Below, one piece after another: positions 36,217-44,703 of a stretch of 64,000 bases of DNA. Location of the stretch: the NCBI RefSeq assembly GCF_018860425.1, contig NZ_JAHKPI010000020.1, positions 310,001 through 374,000 of the forward strand, written 5' to 3'. The stretch is from Marinobacter sp. F3R08. Its GTDB lineage: Bacteria > Pseudomonadota > Gammaproteobacteria > Pseudomonadales > Oleiphilaceae. The position numbers were made by a program, and so were the translations under genes. The notes beneath the pieces were generated by a model. It searched no databases. It was given only the letters and a program-made list of their open reading frames with translations, and had not been told where the DNA came from. The stretch's first letter is position 1, and each line of letters starts with the position of its first letter.

Positions 36217-39033
36217 CTACCCGGTTGCTCGCGACCTGGTGACCCGGTCTACCAGGTACACCAGGCCGTGATAATCAATCCCGCTATGCCGGCTGAGGCC
36301 AATCTCGCAGGTGCGACTGGTGGATATCCCTTCCTCGCACCCGGCGGTCTGCCCAGCCAGGGTTTGCAGGGCATGGGCATTCAGTTCCGGTACGTTAAAG
36401 CCCTTGTCGCCGGCAAAGCCACAGCAGTGAATACCCTCAGGCACAACAACCTTCGTGCTACAGCGCCGGGCAATATCAATCAGACCCTGAGCTTCACCCA
36501 GATGTTGGGTACTGCAGGTTACATGCACCGCAAGCGATGTCTGTTCAGGCTCAAAGTGCAGGCGCTCCAGCAGATGCTCGCGGATGAACTTCACGGGATC
36601 GAAAACCTTCAGGCCAGCCTCAGCAGCTGCTTCCCGAATCTGCAGGGTACAGGGACTGGTGTCGCAGTAGATCGGATCCACGCCGTTCCGGCTGGCCCTC
36701 AACAGCGCCGAAATCAGTTCATTTCTTTTATTGGCGGCTTGCTCCGGATAGCCTTTGGAAGCAAAGGGCTGACCACAACACAGGCTGTCGACGGAATCCG
36801 GATACACCACCTGGTATCCGGCTTTTTCCAGCAACCGTCGAGTCACATCAATCAACGGCTCCTGTGCCTTGTCACCCCGGGCCGGGCCCATGGTCCGGGA
36901 CACACAGGCGGCCAGATAAACCACCCTGGGCCTGCCATCGCCTGAAGCGGGCTGGGCGGGCGCAACAAAACGCACCGGCTGGGGCAGACTCGGATCCCAT
37001 TGGGCCACCCGACCGCCAGAGACTTTACGAATCCCGGCGCTCAGACGGGTTAACAATGGCGCCCCGAGCAAACGTTCAGCGGTGGATGCGCCAGCAAGAA
37101 CAAACCGGGTCGCCTTGAGCGCACCTGCAAAATGCCGGGCCAACTGATTGGCAACGCTCTGGCCGGTGGCTTTCTCACTGCGCAGTTTACGCACCAGATC
37201 ACCGGTATTGATGCCCACAGGACATCGCTGGGCACAAAGACCGGTGGCCGCACAGGTATCCAGGCCGTGGTACTGATACGCCTCTTCCAGTGCTCCGGTG
37301 TCCTCGCCGGCCCGCCGGCGGGCCTGAATGTCCCGCCAGAGCACGATACGTTGCCTCGGCGACAATGTGAGCCCTTCGGAGGGGCAGACCGGCTCGCAGA
37401 AGCCACATTCAATGCATTTGTCCACCAGAGGATCGGCTTCCGGCAGGGGCTTCAGATTCTTGAGGTGAATCTGCGGATCCTCCGACAGCACCACATCCGG
37501 ATTCAGCAGGTTGTCAGGGTCCAGCAACCGCTTGATCTGCCACATCAACTGCCAGGCGTCGTGCCCCCACTCCAGCTCGACGAAGGGCGCCATGTTGCGC
37601 CCGGTGCCATGTTCAGCCTTCAGCGAACCGCCGAACTCCACCGCGACCAGTTGCGCCACGTCATCCATAAACGCCTGGTATCGGGCGACTTCATCGGCAT
37701 CACCGAACCCCTGGGGGAACACAAAGTGCAGGTTGCCCTCAAGGGCATGACCGAAAATGATGGCGTCGTGATAGCCATGTTTTACGAACAGTGCCTGCAG
37801 GCGGGTAACCCCCTCTGCAAGCTGCTCGATGGGAAAAGTCACATCCTCGATGATAACCGTGGTGCCATTCGGCCGTACCGCGCCCACTGCCGGGAAGGTG
37901 CCTTTACGAATCGCCCAGAGCTGATCGGAAACGCGGGCATCCCGGGTAAAGTCCACCTGCTGTTCCAGCGGAAATTCCGCCAGCGCCTCACCAATGCGAG
38001 CCAGCTGTTCATCGAGAACGTCAGAGCTTGCTGCCCGGGTCTCCACCAGCAGCGCACAGGCGTCTTCCGACAGCCCGTGAATCCAGTCCGGCAAGCCGGG
38101 CTTGTCCTGCACCGAGCGGAGACTGCGACGGTCCAGCAACTCCACTGCAGCCACCGGCTGTGACCGGAGCACGGACGCCGCGCGGCAGCAGCTCGTCGCA
38201 TCCCGGAACACCAGCAGAGCCGTCGCCTTGTCAGGGTACTCAGGTACCGTGTTGTAGGTGACTGCGCTGACAAAACCGAGCGTGCCTTCCGAGCCCACCA
38301 TCAGGTGCGTGAGGATGTCGATCGGATCCTTGAAGTCCACCAGGGCATTCAGAGACAACCCTGTGGTGTTCTTCAACCGGTATTTGTGACGGATACGCTC
38401 CGCCAGCTCAGGATTTTGCCGGGTACTGCTGGCCAGTGTTTCCAGAGCCGTCAGCAACTCACCATGACTGTCGCGAAACGCCGACACGCTCTCTGCATCC
38501 TCGGTATCCAGCACTGTCCCGTCTGCCAGTACCAGGCGCATACCGGCCAGAGTGTGATAGCTATTCTGGGCGGTGCCACAGCACATGCCACTGGCATTGT
38601 TGGCAACGATGCCGCCAATCTTGCAGGCGTTGATGGAGGCAGGATCCGGTCCGATCTTGTAGCCGCGGGACGCCAGCCAGGCATTGGCCTGGGCACCGAT
38701 GACGCCGGGCTGAAGTCGAATCTGACGGCCCTCGGCGCGGATGTCATGGCCGTTCCACTGATCACCCAGCACGATCAGAATGGAGTCGCTGATCGCCTGG
38801 CCCGAGAGGCTGGTACCGGCGGCCCGGAACGTCACGGGCACCTGGTGTTTACGGGCCAGCGCCAGAAGATCAATCACCTCGCCTTCGTCCTGAACGCGCA
38901 CCACAACCTTGGGTATCAGCCGATAGAAACTGGCATCGGTTCCAAAGGCGAGGGTGGAAACCGGGTCATCAAAAACCCGGTTATCCGGAATACATTGCCG
39001 GATCTCTGCCAGCACCGCTGAAGAAAAGCTCAT
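36217..39033 (-). CDS. D-lactate dehydrogenase, FAD and Fe-S (Dld-II type)
   Basis: The 938-residue protein is a D-2-hydroxyacid oxidoreductase. Its N-terminal FAD_binding_4 domain has TFRAAGTSLSGQAISDS and NNASGMCCGT; the middle has the FAD-linked oxidase C-terminal domain with HALEGNLHFVFPQGFG and KAEHGTGRNMAPF. Then comes a ferredoxin domain (CIECGFCEPVCPSEG and CAATGLCAQRCPVG) and a C-terminal pair of CCG domains (SLCCGQPF and HCCGFAG). This combination is the Dld-II of Shewanella-type lactate clusters. Its ATG overlaps the lutC stop by 4 bp, as in each junction of this operon. Respiratory oxidation of D-lactate to pyruvate is the expected role; glycolate or D-2-hydroxyglutarate are alternatives. 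Confidence 0.88.
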   Translation of the reverse strand: MSFSSAVLAEIRQCIPDNRVFDDPVSTLAFGTDASFYRLIPKVVVRVQDEGEVIDLLALARKHQVPVTFRAAGTSLSGQAISDSILIVLGDQWNGHDIRAEGRQIRLQPGVIGAQANAWLASRGYKIGPDPASINACKIGGIVANNASGMCCGTAQNSYHTLAGMRLVLADGTVLDTEDAESVSAFRDSHGELLTALETLASSTRQNPELAERIRHKYRLKNTTGLSLNALVDFKDPIDILTHLMVGSEGTLGFVSAVTYNTVPEYPDKATALLVFRDATSCCRAASVLRSQPVAAVELLDRRSLRSVQDKPGLPDWIHGLSEDACALLVETRAASSDVLDEQLARIGEALAEFPLEQQVDFTRDARVSDQLWAIRKGTFPAVGAVRPNGTTVIIEDVTFPIEQLAEGVTRLQALFVKHGYHDAIIFGHALEGNLHFVFPQGFGDADEVARYQAFMDDVAQLVAVEFGGSLKAEHGTGRNMAPFVELEWGHDAWQLMWQIKRLLDPDNLLNPDVVLSEDPQIHLKNLKPLPEADPLVDKCIECGFCEPVCPSEGLTLSPRQRIVLWRDIQARRRAGEDTGALEEAYQYHGLDTCAATGLCAQRCPVGINTGDLVRKLRSEKATGQSVANQLARHFAGALKATRFVLAGASTAERLLGAPLLTRLSAGIRKVSGGRVAQWDPSLPQPVRFVAPAQPASGDGRPRVVYLAACVSRTMGPARGDKAQEPLIDVTRRLLEKAGYQVVYPDSVDSLCCGQPFASKGYPEQAANKRNELISALLRASRNGVDPIYCDTSPCTLQIREAAAEAGLKVFDPVKFIREHLLERLHFEPEQTSLAVHVTCSTQHLGEAQGLIDIARRCSTKVVVPEGIHCCGFAGDKGFNVPELNAHALQTLAGQTAGCEEGISTSRTCEIGLSRHSGIDYHGLVYLVDRVTRSRATG

Positions 39034-39701
39034 ACATCCTCCAGAACCAGCACAATGAGCTCACGGGGACCGTGGGCACCATAGGCCAGCACTTGTTCAA
39101 TATCTGCGGTCTTGGACGGGCCGGAGACCAGCAAAACGTTGGTGGGCAGCCCGGCCGCCCAATCCTGGGCCACCATCATGTCGTACAGATTGTCGTGAAT
39201 CTCACTGGCCTTGAGCAGGGCGATATGCACTGGCGGCACAAGGCTCATCAGCCGGGGTTCATGGCGATCAGGCCAGAGCACCAGTGTTCCGGTTGCGGCG
39301 ATGCCGCCCACCGTGCCGGTCAGGCTCGCATCAACGTTCCGGAACAGTTCTTCTTTCCAGGCCTCCACCGGCCGATCATAGGCCATCAGCCGGACATTCT
39401 GTTCGGTCGCCTCAAAATGCGTCTGCAACGCCCGGCCATGTTCTTTCCCGGGCGCGCACAACAGGTTGGTGATGCCCCGTTCCGCCAACAGCCCGGCCAC
39501 AAGTTCCGGCCAGTTGTCAGAGCAACAAAGATGTACTTCAGTCTGAACCGCTTCCATCAGACTACGCAAACGGGTAATCCGGTTTTCCGACGCATAACGC
39601 CAGGGCTCGGTCACCAGACGTTCATCAAACTCATCCGGGCGGGGCGTTGTGCCTGCCAGACTGTTTCTCAACTTACCGAGGATGTTCGCACGGGCACTCA
39701 T
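39030..39701 (-). CDS. lutC: L-lactate utilization protein LutC/LldG
   Basis: This 223-residue protein is a single LUD domain, required with LutA and LutB for L-lactate oxidation. It has NLLCAPGK, DASLTGTVGGIAATGTLVLW and MSLVPPVHIALLKASEI, and it closes with VLVLEDV. The ATG at 39701 forms ATGA with the lutB stop; a longer open frame reaches 40043 but only within lutB. Function is thought to be a scaffold or subunit of the iron-sulfur oxidase complex. Confidence 0.9.
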   Translation of the reverse strand: MSARANILGKLRNSLAGTTPRPDEFDERLVTEPWRYASENRITRLRSLMEAVQTEVHLCCSDNWPELVAGLLAERGITNLLCAPGKEHGRALQTHFEATEQNVRLMAYDRPVEAWKEELFRNVDASLTGTVGGIAATGTLVLWPDRHEPRLMSLVPPVHIALLKASEIHDNLYDMMVAQDWAAGLPTNVLLVSGPSKTADIEQVLAYGAHGPRELIVLVLEDV

Positions 39702-41149
39702 GACGGCCGGCCTCCCTTCTGATTGAGGTGCTCTGCCGCCAGGTCGTGCAGGGACCTGCGAGCCGGCACGGGCGCACTGTGATTCTCGGTCCAGGGACCA
39801 GCCTTTTTTGGCGACAACGCCCGGAAACGGGTAGCCGCCCACAGAAAACTCCGATACAGCGTCGGCCGGGTGTTCAGTGTCTGCCATCCGCGCCAGATCC
39901 AGCGCTCCGTCCGGGAGAACTTGGCGCCGCCACCTTTTACCTGTTGCGGCTGCTCGGGGCTCTTCACATTTTCCTGGCGCAACCGCTGTAACAGTTCGGG
40001 GATCGGGATCTTGACCGGGCAGACGTCGCCACAGGCACCGCACAGCGACGAGGCACTGGGATGATCAGGGACGTTATCCAGCCCCGCCATGTGTGGTGTA
40101 ATGATCTTGCCGATGGGCCCCGGATAGACTTCACCATAGGTGTGGCCACCCACCCGCGTATAAACCGGACAATGATTCATACAGGCGCCACAGCGGATAC
40201 AGTTGAGTGTCTGACGCATCTGGGCATCGGCGAAAGCGCCGCTGCGGCCGTTATCCAGCAGCACCAGATGCACCTCCTCCGGGCCATCCAGCTCGTCTGG
40301 TTTACGAGGGCCGGAGATCAGATTCACGTAGGTGGTGATGGGCTGACCAAGAGCCGAACGGGTCAGCAGGGATACCAGCGGCACCACGTCCCGAAGGTTG
40401 GCGACCACTTTTTCAATTCCCGTCACCGCGATATGAACCGGCGGCACCGTGGTACTCATGCGGCCGTTGCCTTCGTTCTCGACCAGTAACAACGTGCCGG
40501 TTTCAGCGATGGCGAAGTTGACACCGGAAACTCCCACATCCGCGTCCATGAATTTCTGGCGAAGGGTCCGCCGACCGACCTGAATCAGCTGATTGACGTC
40601 TTCGGTTTCCGGCTCGCCGAGCTTGTCGTGGAACAGCTTTGACACCTGCCGGGCGTTCTTGTGAATCGCCGGCATGATGATGTGGGAGGGCTTCTCGTTA
40701 TCGAGCTGGACAATGTACTCCCCCATGTCGGATTCCAGGCATTCGATGCCCCGCTCCGCCAGGTAGTCGTTCATTTCCATCTCTTCGCTGACCATGGACT
40801 TGCCTTTCACCACCTGACGACCTTGTCGCGCCTCGATGATGCCGTGCACCAGGGTATTGGCTTCCTCAAGCGTCTCGGCCCAGTGCACCTTGACACCGTT
40901 GGCTGTCAGCGTCTGTTCGAGCTGTTCCAGCAGATCCGGCAGATGGGACAGAGCGCCGGCCTTGATGCGATTCCCAAGCTCCCGCAGGCCTTCACGTTCG
41001 TCAGCGTCCTGAAACGCGTTGGCACGCTTGGACATCAACGAATCCATCGCAACACGGAAATTGTTGCGCAATTGCCCGTCTGCCAGCGCTTCTTCAGCAC
41101 GGCCCCTGAAATCCGGAGTCAGCTCAGTGACCGGAATGCGCCGACTCAT
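39698..41149 (-). CDS. lutB: L-lactate oxidase iron-sulfur subunit LutB/LldF
   Basis: The 483-residue protein has an N-terminal LUD domain (GVSGVNFAIAETGTLLLVENEGNGRMSTT region, with AETGTLLLVENEGN as its best motif) and a ferredoxin domain with CIRCGACMNHCPVY and CGACGDVCPVKIP. It ends in a DUF3390-like tail. With LutA and LutC it converts L-lactate to pyruvate and feeds the electron transport chain. It overlaps lutA and lutC by 4 bp each. Confidence 0.93.
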   Translation of the reverse strand: MSRRIPVTELTPDFRGRAEEALADGQLRNNFRVAMDSLMSKRANAFQDADEREGLRELGNRIKAGALSHLPDLLEQLEQTLTANGVKVHWAETLEEANTLVHGIIEARQGRQVVKGKSMVSEEMEMNDYLAERGIECLESDMGEYIVQLDNEKPSHIIMPAIHKNARQVSKLFHDKLGEPETEDVNQLIQVGRRTLRQKFMDADVGVSGVNFAIAETGTLLLVENEGNGRMSTTVPPVHIAVTGIEKVVANLRDVVPLVSLLTRSALGQPITTYVNLISGPRKPDELDGPEEVHLVLLDNGRSGAFADAQMRQTLNCIRCGACMNHCPVYTRVGGHTYGEVYPGPIGKIITPHMAGLDNVPDHPSASSLCGACGDVCPVKIPIPELLQRLRQENVKSPEQPQQVKGGGAKFSRTERWIWRGWQTLNTRPTLYRSFLWAATRFRALSPKKAGPWTENHSAPVPARRSLHDLAAEHLNQKGGRPS

Positions 41150-41985
41150 GCAACGCCTCCTTTGCCGGGGACGTTACTCCGTTCCCAGAGGAAACTGGCC
41201 AGATGCCGGCCGCGGAAGGCTTCCCGTTGTTTTTCCAGAGAGCCGTTGATGTTCATCAGGCAGCCACCATCGGCAGTGACCATTTCAATCGCACCGGAAT
41301 CCAGCAAAGAACGGGTCTTGTCTTTCACCATGGCGCCGGAGACTTCCGGCATTCGCACAGAGAAAGTGCCACCAAATCCGCAACATTCACTCTCGTGGTC
41401 ATGATCAACCCGCTCCACCCTGCCAAGCTGCTTCAGAAGCTCGCGGGCGTGCAGGTGGGTATTCATTTCCCGGCGGGCAGAGCAGGAAGTATGCAGGGCG
41501 ATCTTCCGGGGCGCGCCATTATCCGTCAGCTGAACCTTGCAGACGTACAGCAGGAATTCGGTCAGTTCGAAGGTGCGCTCGGCCAGCGCCTGCACCCGCT
41601 TGAGCATGTCGGGCTGGTCGGCAAAAAGTGCCTGATAGTGATGCCGGAACATGCCGGCGCAGGAGCCTGACGGAACCACCACCGGCAACCCCGAACGATC
41701 CAGAATATCCAGCTGGGCGCGGGCCACCGCCCGGGCTTCCTCCCGGTAGCCCGAGGTCCAGGCGGGCTGACCACAACAGCTCTGTTCCTGGGGGAACTCC
41801 ACACGGATGCCCTCTCGCTCAAGCAGGCGAATGGCGTCCAACCCCGCTTCCGGGAAAAACAGATCGACTACACAGGTCCCGAACAGCGTGACCGCTTCCG
41901 GTTTATCCGGGTATACCCGTTGTGGTTTACGCCCGGGTGCCACACGAGTGGCGTTCGGTGCGGCATCGTAAAACAGTTCGCTCAT
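41146..41985 (-). CDS. lutA: L-lactate oxidase subunit LutA/LldE
   Basis: This 279-residue protein has two CCG domains: QSCCGQPAWTSG in the first half and SECCGFGGTFSV in the second. These bind a non-cubane iron-sulfur cluster in related heterodisulfide reductase subunits. The ATG at 41985 is chosen because GAGGCAG lies upstream; the longer frame reaches into the operator region. It is the first gene of lutA-lutB-lutC-dld and reads away from a divergent FadR-type regulator. The promoter overlaps the operator at 42028-42044. Confidence 0.92.
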   Translation of the reverse strand: MSELFYDAAPNATRVAPGRKPQRVYPDKPEAVTLFGTCVVDLFFPEAGLDAIRLLEREGIRVEFPQEQSCCGQPAWTSGYREEARAVARAQLDILDRSGLPVVVPSGSCAGMFRHHYQALFADQPDMLKRVQALAERTFELTEFLLYVCKVQLTDNGAPRKIALHTSCSARREMNTHLHARELLKQLGRVERVDHDHESECCGFGGTFSVRMPEVSGAMVKDKTRSLLDSGAIEMVTADGGCLMNINGSLEKQREAFRGRHLASFLWERSNVPGKGGVA

Positions 41986-42027
41986 TGGCTTCTGCCTCAA
42001 TTCGGTTTCAAACCGACAGATTGTTAT

Positions 42028-42044
42028 AATTGGTAATACCAATT
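42028..42044. promoter_or_regulatory. Operator palindrome 1 (lutA side)
   Basis: AATTGGTAATACCAATT is a perfect 17-bp palindrome 43 bp before the lutA start. It fits the TNGTNNNACNA core bound by FadR-type GntR regulators of the LldR/PdhR group. A second copy lies 137 bp away. Confidence 0.8.
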
Positions 42045-42164
42045 TACACTGGCAATAAGATACGTTATTCGAGACGGCCAGTGAATGTCAAAGATTTTCA
42101 GCGATGACCGCCCTTCTATAAGCCATCTAGTCGTTCCGGGCTTGGCCTTTGAGACTGCCTGTGG

Positions 42165-42181
42165 TATTGGTAATACCAATA
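42165..42181. promoter_or_regulatory. Operator palindrome 2 (regulator side)
   Basis: TATTGGTAATACCAATA is a perfect 17-bp palindrome sharing the inner 15 bp with the lutA-side copy. It is 31 bp before the regulator start, consistent with autoregulation. The 137-bp centre-to-centre spacing is close to 13 helical turns, which would favour looping between the two sites. Confidence 0.8.
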
Positions 42182-42211
42182 TTTTTATTTCCTTCAACGA
42201 GTCGAATTGCA

Positions 42212-42988
42212 ATGGGCATCGGACACATCGCACCCCGGAGACTGGCGGATACCATCGTGGAGCAACTGGAAACCATGATTCTGGAGGGCACCCTGCAACC
42301 GGGCGAACGACTACCTCCCGAGCGGGTGCTGTCCGAGCAATTCGGGGTATCCCGGCCATCACTGCGGGAGGCTATTCAGCGTCTGACTGCCAGAGGTCTG
42401 CTGGTGAGCCGTCAGGGTGGCGGCAATTTCGTGACAGAATCTCTGGGCGGCAGCTTCAGCGACCCACTGATTCCCCTGCTGGAAAACCGGCCCGAAGCGC
42501 AACGGGACCTGCTGGAATTCCGGCGAACCCTGGAAGCAGACTGCGCCTATTACGCGGCATTAAGAGCTACGGAGCTGGACAAGGCCCACCTGAAAGCGGC
42601 TTATGAGGAGCTTCAGGCCTGCTACAGCACGGACACTGACCGGAACCTGGAGGCTGAGGGCGCGGCCGATGCCCGTTTCCACCTGGCGATTGCCGAGGCC
42701 AGCCACAACGTTATTTTGCTGCACACCATCCGCAATCTGTTCAATATGCTGAAAAGTAACGTTGTGACCAACATCGACGGCATGTACCAGAAGGAAGCAG
42801 AAGCTCGCCAGGGACTGGTAGAGCAACATCGAATGCTGTTTGAAGCGATCACCGGGGGACGGGCAGAAGAGGCCCGGGAGCTCGCCGGCAAGCACATCCT
42901 TTATGTCCAGAAGGTGCTTTCAGAGCGAAACGAAAGCCACCGCCGGCTGGAGCGCTCACAGCGAAGGGACAAGCTTTCACGGGGCTGA
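42212..42988 (+). CDS. FadR/GntR-family regulator of the lactate operon
   Basis: This 258-residue repressor-type protein has an N-terminal GntR winged helix (GERLPPERVLSEQFGVSRPSL, residues about 33-53, then REAIQRLTARGLLVSRQGGGNFV) and a C-terminal FCD effector domain (LLEFRRTLEADCAYYAALRAT; DARFHLAIAEASHN). The FCD metal-binding residues Asp and His are present in that segment. It resembles LldR/PdhR, which respond to lactate or pyruvate. ATG at 42212 is preferred; a start at 42149 would read through the operator. It is transcribed divergently from lutA and probably controls both units through the twin palindromes. Confidence 0.9.
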   Translation: MGIGHIAPRRLADTIVEQLETMILEGTLQPGERLPPERVLSEQFGVSRPSLREAIQRLTARGLLVSRQGGGNFVTESLGGSFSDPLIPLLENRPEAQRDLLEFRRTLEADCAYYAALRATELDKAHLKAAYEELQACYSTDTDRNLEAEGAADARFHLAIAEASHNVILLHTIRNLFNMLKSNVVTNIDGMYQKEAEARQGLVEQHRMLFEAITGGRAEEARELAGKHILYVQKVLSERNESHRRLERSQRRDKLSRG

Positions 42989-43003
42989 ACCCATCACTGG
43001 TGG

Positions 43004-43744
43004 TCAAAGCAGGCGATGAATCTCGAGCCATAGCCGGCGATAGGCATCCGCTGCGACGGAGCCGGGGGCAAGCAACTCCACCGGCGTGCCCTCCTCTCCC
43101 ATTTTCTCAACCACACTGGCATTCGGGATGATCGTTTTCAGGCCTTTAGGCATAACGTCATCCTGCGAATTTATCAGTTCCCGGTGCAGCCCTTTCCTGC
43201 GATCCGCCATGGAATAGAACGGGTGCAGCTTGCCCGGCTTCAGTTTTTTGTCCTTTGCAAACTCCAGCAACTGCTTCCAGCTGTTCAGGGAAAGCCAGGT
43301 TGGAATGACCGGCACAAACACCTCGTCTGCGGCCTTGAGCACCTGTTCGGAGAGTCTCGACAATGAAGGCGGGCAATCAAGAACCACAAGACTGGTTTCT
43401 TCAGAGAGTGGTGCCAGCCATTGTTTAATCAGATTGCTGCCGTCTTCCTGATCCAGTTTCACATCCATGTTTCGGAAGCTGGTGTGCGAAGGGATGAAAT
43501 CCAGGTTGTCATAGCCACTCTCATGAATAAATTCGGCAATGGGCGTTTTACCTTTCAGTAACTGAGACAACTTGTGGCCCTTGACCCGATCGGCACCGGC
43601 CAGATACCAGCTGGATGCTCCCTGGGGGTCAAGATCCCAGAGCAGGGTTGAATAACCTGCCTGGCTCGCAAGGTAAGCGATATTCACCGCCGCGGAGGTC
43701 TTGCCCACTCCCCCCTTCAGGCTATAAAACGCAATGACTCTCAT
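43004..43744 (-). CDS. Orphan ParA-family ATPase
   Basis: This 246-residue deviant Walker A ATPase has FYSLKGGVGKTSAAVNIAYLA (KGGVGKT at residues 10-16 being the key part), WDLDPQGASSWYLAG and VVLDCPPSLSRLSEQVLKAAD. Proteins of this group position plasmids, chromosomes or protein clusters. No parB or obvious cargo gene lies next to it, so it may act on another cellular structure. It reads towards the regulator gene and is preceded by a hairpin terminator just 27 bp upstream. The specific role is unknown. Confidence 0.85.
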   Translation of the reverse strand: MRVIAFYSLKGGVGKTSAAVNIAYLASQAGYSTLLWDLDPQGASSWYLAGADRVKGHKLSQLLKGKTPIAEFIHESGYDNLDFIPSHTSFRNMDVKLDQEDGSNLIKQWLAPLSEETSLVVLDCPPSLSRLSEQVLKAADEVFVPVIPTWLSLNSWKQLLEFAKDKKLKPGKLHPFYSMADRRKGLHRELINSQDDVMPKGLKTIIPNASVVEKMGEEGTPVELLAPGSVAADAYRRLWLEIHRLL

Positions 43745-43770
43745 CCTGTCAGATCCTTTAATTCAGGCAT

Positions 43771-43795
43771 AAAAAAACCGGGGAAGTCCCCGGTT
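43771..43795 (-). terminator. Intrinsic terminator (minus strand)
   Basis: AACCGGGG (43776-43783) pairs with CCCCGGTT (43788-43795). Read on the minus strand it is followed by a T-run at 43777-43771. It should end the eut/methyltransferase transcript before parA, although its closeness to the parA start means it might also act in the parA leader. Confidence 0.85.
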
Positions 43796-43911
43796 AAAGC
43801 ATTCACACGATGCACAACACAATGCATGTCGTCCTGATAGAGGCTCAGGTTAGGCTTTTCCGGTGACAGTTTGATGACAGCCCGGAGGCTATCCATAATT
43901 ACCCCAGACTC

Positions 43912-44667
43912 CTACTGTCTCACTTTTTCCCAAACGGTAAGCTCGGAAAAACTGTGCTGGAATTTGTTCCTGGTCTCCCGAATGACAAACGGCAGACTGC
44001 GGGGTTCAAACAACAGTCGGAAGTGAGGCGCCAGCATCTCCTTGAGACCGTCAAAGGTCGAAAAATCCTCACCATTCCTGGTTACCCCGCCAACCCAATG
44101 CTCCTTCGGCGTGTACTCCTCGAGCCAGGTGTAGGGCGAGGCAATCACCAGCAACCCGAGCTCGTTGATCCGCTCGTGAATCGTCTCCAGAAACAGCGAA
44201 GGCTGGTATAGCCGATCAATCAGGTTGCCCGCCAGCACCAGATCGTAGCCACTGAACTGAGGCTGCAGATCGCAGGCATCGCCCTGGTGAAACGCCACCC
44301 TTTCGGCGGTCTCTTCCAAGCCCAGAGATTCCAGAGTTCTCTCCTCCAGGCTAACCAGCGCACCCTCCTCAGGGCGGGCATAGCGCACGCGCTTGTCCCG
44401 GGCCATCTCCTGACACTTACTCACGAAAGCGTTGGAATAATCGATGCCATCCACATGCCCGAAGTGCCGGGCCAGCTCAAAACTGGTGCGACCAACAGCG
44501 CAGCCAATATCCAACGCGCGTTCCAGGGGCCGGCCGTCCATGGCAACCATGGCCGCATTGGCCAGAGCCTTCGGGAAGTTGGCCTCGCCATGCCACCGCT
44601 CGCCAAAGTGAAACTCCAGGTACTGGGCAAGGGTGGTGTCATTTTCATAGAACGCGCTTTGCTGCAA
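43912..44667 (-). CDS. Stand-alone OvoA-C-terminal-type 4-mercaptohistidine N-methyltransferase
   Basis: The 251-residue class I SAM methyltransferase matches, by recall, the C-terminal domain of OvoA, which methylates 5-thiohistidine in ovothiol A biosynthesis. Diagnostic parts are YENDTTLAQYLEFHFGE, the SAM loop ALDIGCAVGRTSFEL (residues 51-65), VDGIDYSNAF, FHQGDACDLQPQFSGYDLVL and PFVIRETRNKFQHSFSE. The N-terminal DinB and FGE-type sulfoxide synthase domains of OvoA are absent and no separate gene for them is in the window. It lies 36 bp after eutC on the same strand. It may methylate a thiohistidine made elsewhere or another imidazole/thiol compound. Confidence 0.85.
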   Translation of the reverse strand: MQQSAFYENDTTLAQYLEFHFGERWHGEANFPKALANAAMVAMDGRPLERALDIGCAVGRTSFELARHFGHVDGIDYSNAFVSKCQEMARDKRVRYARPEEGALVSLEERTLESLGLEETAERVAFHQGDACDLQPQFSGYDLVLAGNLIDRLYQPSLFLETIHERINELGLLVIASPYTWLEEYTPKEHWVGGVTRNGEDFSTFDGLKEMLAPHFRLLFEPRSLPFVIRETRNKFQHSFSELTVWEKVRQ

Positions 44668-44703
44668 AGGATTCTCCTTTCATAAATGATTCAGCGGCTA
44701 TCT

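Noticed and set aside
37132..38163. 343-residue plus-strand frame opposite the Dld gene
   Set aside because: Antisense shadow; the minus strand encodes clear FAD and Fe-S domains in the same place.
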